From assembly GCF_932274485.2 (NCBI RefSeq), contig NC_065882.2, positions 29,530,890 through 29,594,889 of the forward strand: a DNA stretch of 64,000 nt. Direction: 5' to 3'. The translations under genes were made by a program, and so were the position numbers. A model generated the notes under the pieces. That model had not been told where the DNA came from, searched no databases, and worked only from the letters and a program-made list of their open reading frames with translations. The DNA is from Patella vulgata. Its lineage: Eukaryota > Mollusca > Gastropoda > Patellidae. Positions 56,897 through 64,000 of this stretch are shown here, piece by piece; position 1 is the first letter of the stretch; the number at the start of each line of letters is the position of its first letter.

Positions 56897-59800
56897 TTTT
56901 ATCTTGTTTGACATCAATCACTCGAGCTAAAGTCCAGGAGTTTCTTAAATTATTGTCGTAGACCATTACAATATCTCTAATAGCAACATTCCTTTTGGGC
57001 TGTAACCATTTTTTCCGGTCTTGTAATGCTGGAAGATACTCGGCTGTCCATCTCTTCCAGAATAAATCTGTTAAGTACTGTATTTGTTTCCAGCGGTGTC
57101 GTACATAAAGACTATTGGGTTCAGTTTTGACAGGAGTAAATTCATTCTCTGCTCCTCCTAAAAGTAAATGATTAGGTGTTAAAGTATCTACGTCATCTGG
57201 CAAATCTGATAACTTAGTGATGTGTCTTCTATTGATTACTGATTCTACTTCACACATAAGTGTATTTAATGATTCATCATCCAATCTAACCATTTGAACC
57301 TTTTGAAGCGAGTAAAGAACTTTCCTGACAGTCCTAATGATCCTCTCCCAAACTCCTCCATGATGGGATGAAGCAGGGGTGTTAAATTCCCATTATGCTG
57401 TTGACAAAGCTCGTCATTCATCTGTTGATGATTCCAGTTTTCAATGGCCTCTCTGAGCTCCCGCTCCGCTCCTACTAGGTTAGTTCCATTGTCTGATCTG
57501 ATGGTTTTGGGGCTTCCTCGTCTAGATATGAAACTTCGGATAGCATTAATGCATGAATCTGTGTCCATTGTATGGCCGATTTCTAGGTGAACTGCGCGGC
57601 TGTTGAAACAGGTGAATATAACTCCATATCTTTTAACTTGACTTCGACGTTGTTTCACTTCGAAGGGGCCGAAAAAGTCCATTCCAGTATATTCAAAGGG
57701 TAATCCTCCAGGAGTTATTCTTGTTGCAGGTAGGTTCGCCATCTTTTGTTCATTGGTACGTACAGAATATTTTCTGCATATCACGCACTTTGACAGGATT
57801 CTCTTAATTATTGCAGAGGCTCCAATGATCCAGCAATTTCTTCGTAACTCAGACAGGATGCAATTCTTTCCTAAGTGCCCAACTAAGTTATGTGTGTGGA
57901 CTACTTAAAGTTCTGATAATCTGGATTGTTTAGAGCTGATCTCTCCAAACGTCCTCCTACTCTTGTAATTCCATCCAATTCATAAGGATCTAATTTCCGA
58001 ATGGATTTCTCTTTCATTTTCTTTGATGATAAATCGCCTAGGTATTTCTGTTGTTCATGTTTAATTAAGCATTCTTCAGCTTCAATGTAATCATTTGCTG
58101 TCAATATACAATGAGTTTTTATTGATTGTTTTGCGTTCGATTTTCTACATTTGATCCCTTTTCTAAGTTCTCGTTTGATCCATAGTAGATAAGCCACAGC
58201 TTTCTTCAGACGGTTAAATGTAGAATAAGAATTCAGAAGTTTCTCGATTGGATCTTCAAATTCCATTACAGCAGCACAAGATACTTTAATCTTTTTCAAT
58301 TCGACATCTGGTTCTGAAATTTCCATATTAACTTCATTTTTTGGCCATTCTGATTCTGGTTTATATAAGTATTCTGGTCCATAAAACCAACGATTTCGTT
58401 TAACTAAATTTGCCACAGTGAGTCCTCTTGAGGCGTCATCTGCTGGGTTTTCCTGTGTGTTGACATATCTCCATTGATCAAGTTCTGTTGATTCTCTGAT
58501 AAATGAGACTCGGTTAGCCACGAAAGTCTGGTACCTACTGGCTTCGTTTGCTATGTAGCTCAGTACAGCTGTGCTGTCTGTCCAGAAGAATATCTTATCA
58601 ATGTTGATTCTTAATTCATCTGAAATCTTCTTGCTAAGCTTCAGAGACGTAGTTGCTGCAGTCAGCTCTAATCTGGGTATTGTGACTTTTTTCGATGGAC
58701 TCACTCGTGATTTTCCAAGTACCAGTGTACAGACTATGTGCCCTAGATCATCTTCTAGTCGTAAATAACTAGCAATACCATATCCGCGTTGACTTGCGTC
58801 AGAAAAATTATGCAGTTGTACCGATACTTGTTTTCCAAAATCTCGCGTTTTCAAACATCTAGGTAGTTGCACAGTTTCTAAAGTTGGTAATTCGTTCAGC
58901 CATTTTGTCCATAATCTATTCTGCTCTTCATTTATGTTCTCATCCCAAGATAAACCTTTTTGACAGAGATCTTGAAGAAGAAGTTTAGGTGACAACATAG
59001 CAGGTGCAATAAGTTCAAGAGGATCATAAACTGATGCAATGATAGAGAGCAATCCTCTTCTGGTTTCGGCTGATCCCTAATGTTAATCTTAAATGTCAAG
59101 CAATCTGACGTTACGTCCCAGTTAACACCTAATGCTCGTTCGACAATTGAATTATCTTCTCCTAGTGATGGTTGTTTACAGATAGCTCTGCTCGATTCTG
59201 GTACTGTGTTCAAAACTTCTGTGTCATTGGAGATCCATTTGTGTAGTATAAATCCAGCCAAGGCACAAATCTCAGTCAATTTCTGGACCATTTCTTTTGC
59301 TGCATCTTTATCATCAAGGGATCGAAGACAATCATCTACATAAAAGTTGAATAATATAGTTTCTCTTACTCCTTCTTCGAATAAATCTTTGAAATCTGAA
59401 GCGGTTCGCTTTAAGGCAAAGTTTGCTATGCTGGGTGATGATACAGCCCCAAATAGATGTGACGTCATTCTGTATTCAGTTGGTTCTGTGTCAAGTTGTC
59501 CATCTTTTCACCAGAAGAACCGTAAGCTATTTCTGTCTTTACTGGGAACCTTAACTTGATGATACATAGCTTCAATATCACTCATTATTGCAACCTTTCC
59601 AAGTCTAAATCTTATCAAAACACCAATTAAATTGTTGGCGAGGTCAGGACCTGAGAGTAGAGTGTCGTTCAGTGATATACCATTAAACTTCAGAGAGCAG
59701 TTAAATACTACTCGTAATTTATGCTTCTGTTTATGGTAGGTTCCATGATGGGCAAGATACCATGTCTGGCCGCTATTTTCAACTTCTTGTTCGTTACTGG

Positions 59801-62584
59801 GAATTTCTTCAGCGTACCTCTTAGAAATCAAAATCCATTGTAGTCTTGATAAAGTTCATCATTTCTGATTAATCTTGACTTCCAACTTCTCAGTATATCT
59901 AATATCTGTTTCCTGTTGTTTGGGAGTACTATTTTGTCATTCTTGAATGGTAAACCAATTTCATATCTACCATTTACCATTTTTACAGAATTTTCTACCT
60001 TCTCAAAGAATAATTTGTCCATCACAGAATGTTCATCCTTGTCATCTATGGTCTTCTCGGGGAAGTCAAAGGATATCGATTGTCTTACCATTCTGTCAAG
60101 TTCATTCAAGAGTTCATGTTCTGTTACAACTTCAGCATGATTAACTTTGAATTCTAAAGATGGTTCAGGATTTGTTCTAATTACATTCCATAGTATCCAA
60201 CCAAGTGCTGTTCTTGATGCGTAAGGACTACCTCGCGGACCAGTAACTGTTTCAAGGGGTGTGTATGCTTCAGGCATGTTGTTTCCTATTATAAGGCCGA
60301 TGGAACTGTCTGGATCAGGAATTGGTAAACTATTCAAATGGCACCATTGTTTTATATCTTTAGCTCTTGGAATATCCCTTGAATCTACAGGCATTGTTTC
60401 TTTGGCATAGCAAACTGGAACAATAATACCATCAGATAAATCATAATTGAAAATTATTTCCAAATGCTTCACAATAGCTGAGTCCAAACATACACTTTCT
60501 CCCATGGTTTCTAATTTAATTTTGATTTGTCTCCCTTGAATTCCAAGTTGTTGCATCAAGCTTGTACTGATAAAACAAACGTTGCTGCCAGGGTCAAAGA
60601 ATGCATATGTAGTGATAGAGTGAAAACTGTTTCTACGTTTCTCTCTCACTGCAGTTATTGCTAAGGTACAATGATCATATTGATAATCACCGGCTCCCCT
60701 GGGGGATTTTACCAGCGTGTTAGCATTCGCCTTCAGAGGTATGGTTTGTTCAGTCATTGTGCATTCTTCCTTTTTCTCTATACTTCTTTTTTCTTTTCTT
60801 CTATTTTCATCATGTAAAACTGTAGGATGTATACCACCACATGTAGAACAAGTCAGTCTTTTACCACAGCCAATTTTCATATGACCTTTTTCTAGGCAAC
60901 TATAGCAGATTCCTTTAGATTTTAAATATCCTATCTTGTCTTCATATTTTAGCTGACTCAGTTTAGTACACTCAGCAATGTAGTGTGCTTCCTTACAATA
61001 ATAGCAGAATTTAGATTTCTCGGAATCGTTCTTCTCTTGACTAGTACATCGTTGACCATTATCCTTCAAATTACTCCCAAAATTGCCTTTAGGACGACTA
61101 CTCAATTTCAAATTATTTAAATGTGGTTTCTTAGCTAATTCCATCATCACTAATTTTCCATATGTTGGATCAACTATCTTTCTGGCTTCTTTCTTGACAA
61201 AGTCCACCAATAAACTAAATTTTACAGTTTCTTCTTTCTGAACAGTGTTATAGTATATATTTCTCCATTTGTCGTGTAAGCCATATGGCAATTTTTGTAC
61301 CATGCGTTTCATATTGTCTGGGTGTTCTAATGATTTCAGAGTCTCAATGTTTGAAATGGCATTTTCACATTCTGCTAGAAAGATACCATACTCATCTAAA
61401 GATGTAGGATCATCATTCTTCATTGGTGGCCAGCCTAAGGCTTTCTTCAAAAAGGCACTTGACATAATGTCTGGATGTCCATATCTTTCACGAAGAGCCC
61501 TCATTGCAGCAGAATATCCTACACAAGCATCAAGGTAGCTGAATCCTGACACTATTCTATTAGGTTGACCTGTGGTATACTGCTCCAAATATCCCATTCT
61601 TTCATCATCTGTAGTGGTGTAGGCTACTATTTTCGTTTCAAATTGCCGAAGGAATTTCTTAAATTCTATAGGATCACCAGTGAATTTCTTTATTTCTATC
61701 ACAGGCCTTTGCAATTTCTTAATTACTGTAGAAGTCAATGGTTCAGCCTCTGTAGGGACATTATTCAAAGTTGATACATTTATATTGTTGATATGCTCCA
61801 TTTCTTGTTCAATAGCAGGTTGACTGATCATATCTTGGTTAGGTGGAGTGGTTGATTCAAAATGGGGCTGCGAAATTGTGGGTTGTCCCTGCTGTTGTTT
61901 CAAATCAGAGTGTTGTTCGATAATAGCATTGACTACTTTCGATTTTGCTTGGGCGACTGCTATTTCTGTCTCTATTTTCAATTGTTCCTCTTTGTGTTTA
62001 AGGTTTATCTTTTCTATTTCTAAAGCTTGAGCCTTCTTCAATCGTTTCTGCCGTTCTAATAATGCAGCTTTCTCTGATTCGTGTTTCGCTTTGACCGATG
62101 AACTTCGCGAACCATGTTGAGATTTCTTGGAGCCTTTCTGTGAAATACTATCGGCAGGTTGAATATTTTCATCTTCTTTCTTGTGTTCCTTAAACCAGGC
62201 TTCAATTCGATTTTTGAAGTCTTTGATATCATCATCTCTAACAATGTACCAATCTTTTAAATATTCTTCGCGCTCAGGGTCAGTTAACACTTTGCTGTAG
62301 TCATCGTGGGCTGCTAGAAAATCTTCTACATGGTAGAGCCACTCACGGTGTTCTGCAACCATTTGTTCATACGTGTATTCGTTCGTGCGACTTCTAATAG
62401 ATTTCATCTTGGCCCTAACTCGGGTAAATGACACATCTCTTTTTAAGGCCAGTTGTTCTATCTTCTGCAATCTAGCTTTTTCTGTCATCTTCCTAGTTCT
62501 TTTCAGTTCTTCAGAATGATCATCCAAGCCAGCGACGACGTTGCCTTCACCTTCCATCTTAAGTTCGTCAATTCGTTAATGAAA

Positions 62585-63153
62585 TGTGGTTTCCGGGCTC
62601 AAGCCTTCAAGGTCAATATTCGACAATGCGTAAACATAAATTCTCAGTTATTTCAAATCATCAAAAAACTAGTTTCTTCAATTATAATCTGTTTAATTTC
62701 AATGATGACAATGATGATGATAACGATTACAATTACACTTGCTTTTACGCTTACGATTAACTGAAAAATATAAGAAAATAAAAGAATATTCAGTTTTTGA
62801 GTTCTAAACTGACAAAATAAGTCTTTCTATTCTTCAAAACATTCATAGTCGCTTCATTAAATATTCAGATTTCTGCTTGAAAAGTCTACTTTCTATTTAA
62901 ATCTGCACGTGCTGTAAATGACAACAATCTATGGTCCGAGTCCAATTTACAAACCATGCGGTGCCTAATTAAAATACGATTTCTGACAATGTATACAAAT
63001 GACACATGTTAAATTATTGTTCAAAAAGTTATTGGGACAGGTTTGCAGTTATAATTACCGAATTGTTGACGACCACGTCCTATTTTCTCGAATTAATCTT
63101 GAAAAGTTGCAAACATCATATATTCGTTGCTCGATGACTTCATTTTCTAAGAG
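62585..63153 (-). repeat. 5' LTR of the BEL/Pao element
   Basis: 569 bp, same edges as the 3' LTR and about 98.6% identical by eye count. The following 63154-63330 holds no recognisable feature. Confidence 0.88.
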
Positions 63154-63330
63154 GAGATAACTCACATGATAAAGTAAAGGGGAAATCTCATAAGACAATA
63201 AATAACCAACTAGGGGAAGTCTCACAATACGACTAATAGCACTTAACAATTGACAGATCACTATAAGTTCAATATAGCCAAACGTAACAATAATAATATA
63301 TAGATAGAAGATCACGGTAAATTAACGTCC

Positions 63331-64000
63331 TTTAAAGAACAATATTGGTGTCAGTCATTATCACATATGTGATAGAACTAATTGAACACGTTCCAAATAT
63401 AATTTTATCATAGAGATCATTGCTACGATAGTTGAGTAATACAGGTTTCCTCAATCGGAAGTGACGAACGCCAAAGGAAAACACGAGCCACCCCTCTATA
63501 TAACTGACTGATGTGACGAGTGATAACAGATACATGGGCGAATTTATGCTCACTAATAATTCCTTCCAAGACCAAAAGTTGTTGTGTGAGGCTGTGAGAG
63601 GATATCTGAAAATTCATAAAAAGAATTGACTGCCACTAGATAAGAGAACACGAAAGAAAAACAGAAAAAGTCCGTGCATTACCATGTTTTTATAAGGTAT
63701 AGAATGAATATAAACAAGGGAATGTACGGACTATTTCTATTTTTCTCGTGTTCTCTTATCTAATGGCATTCAATTACTTTATTGAATTGTCAGGTATCCT
63801 CTTACAGTCCCATATAACAACTTTTGGTCTTGGAAGGAATTATTAGTGAGCAGAAATTCGGCCGTGTATTTGTTATCACTCGTCACATCAGTCAGTTATA
63901 TATAGAGGGATGACTCGTGTGTTCCTTTGGCGTTCGTCACTTCCGACTCAGGAAACCTGTATTACTCAGCTATCGTAGCAATGATCTCTGTGATAAAATT
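63331..64000 (+). mobile_element. Long foldback element, copy 1, cut by the window end
   Basis: The left arm runs from 63331 (TTTAAAGAAC) to about 63681, the right arm from about 63716 to beyond 64000. Arms pair through landmarks such as TAAGAGAACACGA/TCGTGTTCTCTTA, GTCCGTGCATT/AATGTACGGAC and CGGAAGTGACGAACGCCAAA. The loop is only about 35 bp. It has no coding capacity. Such near-perfect 300-bp arms define foldback-type DNA elements or large MITEs. Confidence 0.85.

Larger units (their letters stand above)
56328..63153 (-). mobile_element. BEL/Pao LTR retrotransposon, broken
   Basis: A 6826-bp element with two LTRs of 569 bp that differ at about eight positions (1.4%), so it inserted fairly recently but before the gypsy element at 30279. 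On the minus strand the right part encodes gag with CCHC-type knuckles and a protease with FFDPGSNVCF. The left part encodes reverse transcriptase, RNase H, integrase and the C-terminal DUF5641-like region typical of BEL/Pao. Gag and protease look open; pol has about five breaks. I find no clean target duplication directly at the LTR edges. Confidence 0.9.

Noticed and set aside
56315-63160. A TTATCT target duplication for the BEL element
   Set aside because: The word occurs near both LTR edges but not directly adjacent to them, so it may be chance.

Overview
The window is repeat-dominated animal DNA, AT-rich and with no intact ordinary host gene. Tandem-repeat elements that carry an ACGG-type microsatellite beside ~150-bp core repeats resemble the pearl family described from bivalves. 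Together with abundant tRNA-derived SINEs, a Tc1 family and CR1/L2-like LINEs, they suggest a marine lophotrochozoan, most likely a mollusc. This assignment is inference. Boundaries without a target-site duplication are approximate, usually within ~20 bp.

Layout. 1-7.3 kb: a minus-strand LINE with ORF1 and ORF2, split inside its endonuclease by a Tc1 transposon whose pre-insertion site can be read exactly. 8.4-21.2 kb: a field of tandem-repeat elements of three families (A, B, C here), a TIR element, a 5'-truncated SINE and a dispersed ~500-bp repeat whose second, inverted copy lies at 21.8-22.3 kb. A short exon-like fragment with a hAT/ZNF862-type zinc-finger start sits at 17.4 kb. 21.2-21.6 kb: a perfect CTCF-consensus match followed by three tandem hairpins with a shared internal motif. 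23.1-30.2 kb: a plus-strand CR1-like LINE with a second, intact Tc1 copy in its 3' UTR. 30.2-36.9 kb: remains of a SWIM zinc finger/YqaJ-type gene whose exon is interrupted by a Ty3/gypsy LTR element that looks whole and has identical LTRs. 36.9-38.8 kb: more family C and B repeats. 38.8-41.6 kb: a decayed L2-like LINE, running into a 1-kb TCTCG-rich higher-order minisatellite. 42.8-47.6 kb: a cluster of two SINE families, a non-autonomous hAT element and tandem duplications. 47.7-55.6 kb: inverted-repeat elements, an L2-like LINE fragment and family A elements. 56.3-63.2 kb: a broken BEL/Pao element with both LTRs. 63.3-64 kb: a long foldback element cut by the window end.

How the parts relate. 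The region is a nested record of insertions: Tc1 into two different LINEs, a gypsy element into an exon, a SINE tail into a satellite unit, and a family A element abutting a foldback element. The two Tc1 copies differ at about 18 of 1531 positions. The gypsy LTRs show no differences over 148 bp, the BEL LTRs about 8 over 569 bp. The order of recent activity is therefore gypsy, then Tc1 and BEL, with the LINEs and satellite elements mostly older. The two SINE families share a 3'-terminal motif, which suggests one common LINE partner. The three tandem-repeat families share one architecture despite having mostly different sequences, and this is the most interesting system in the window.
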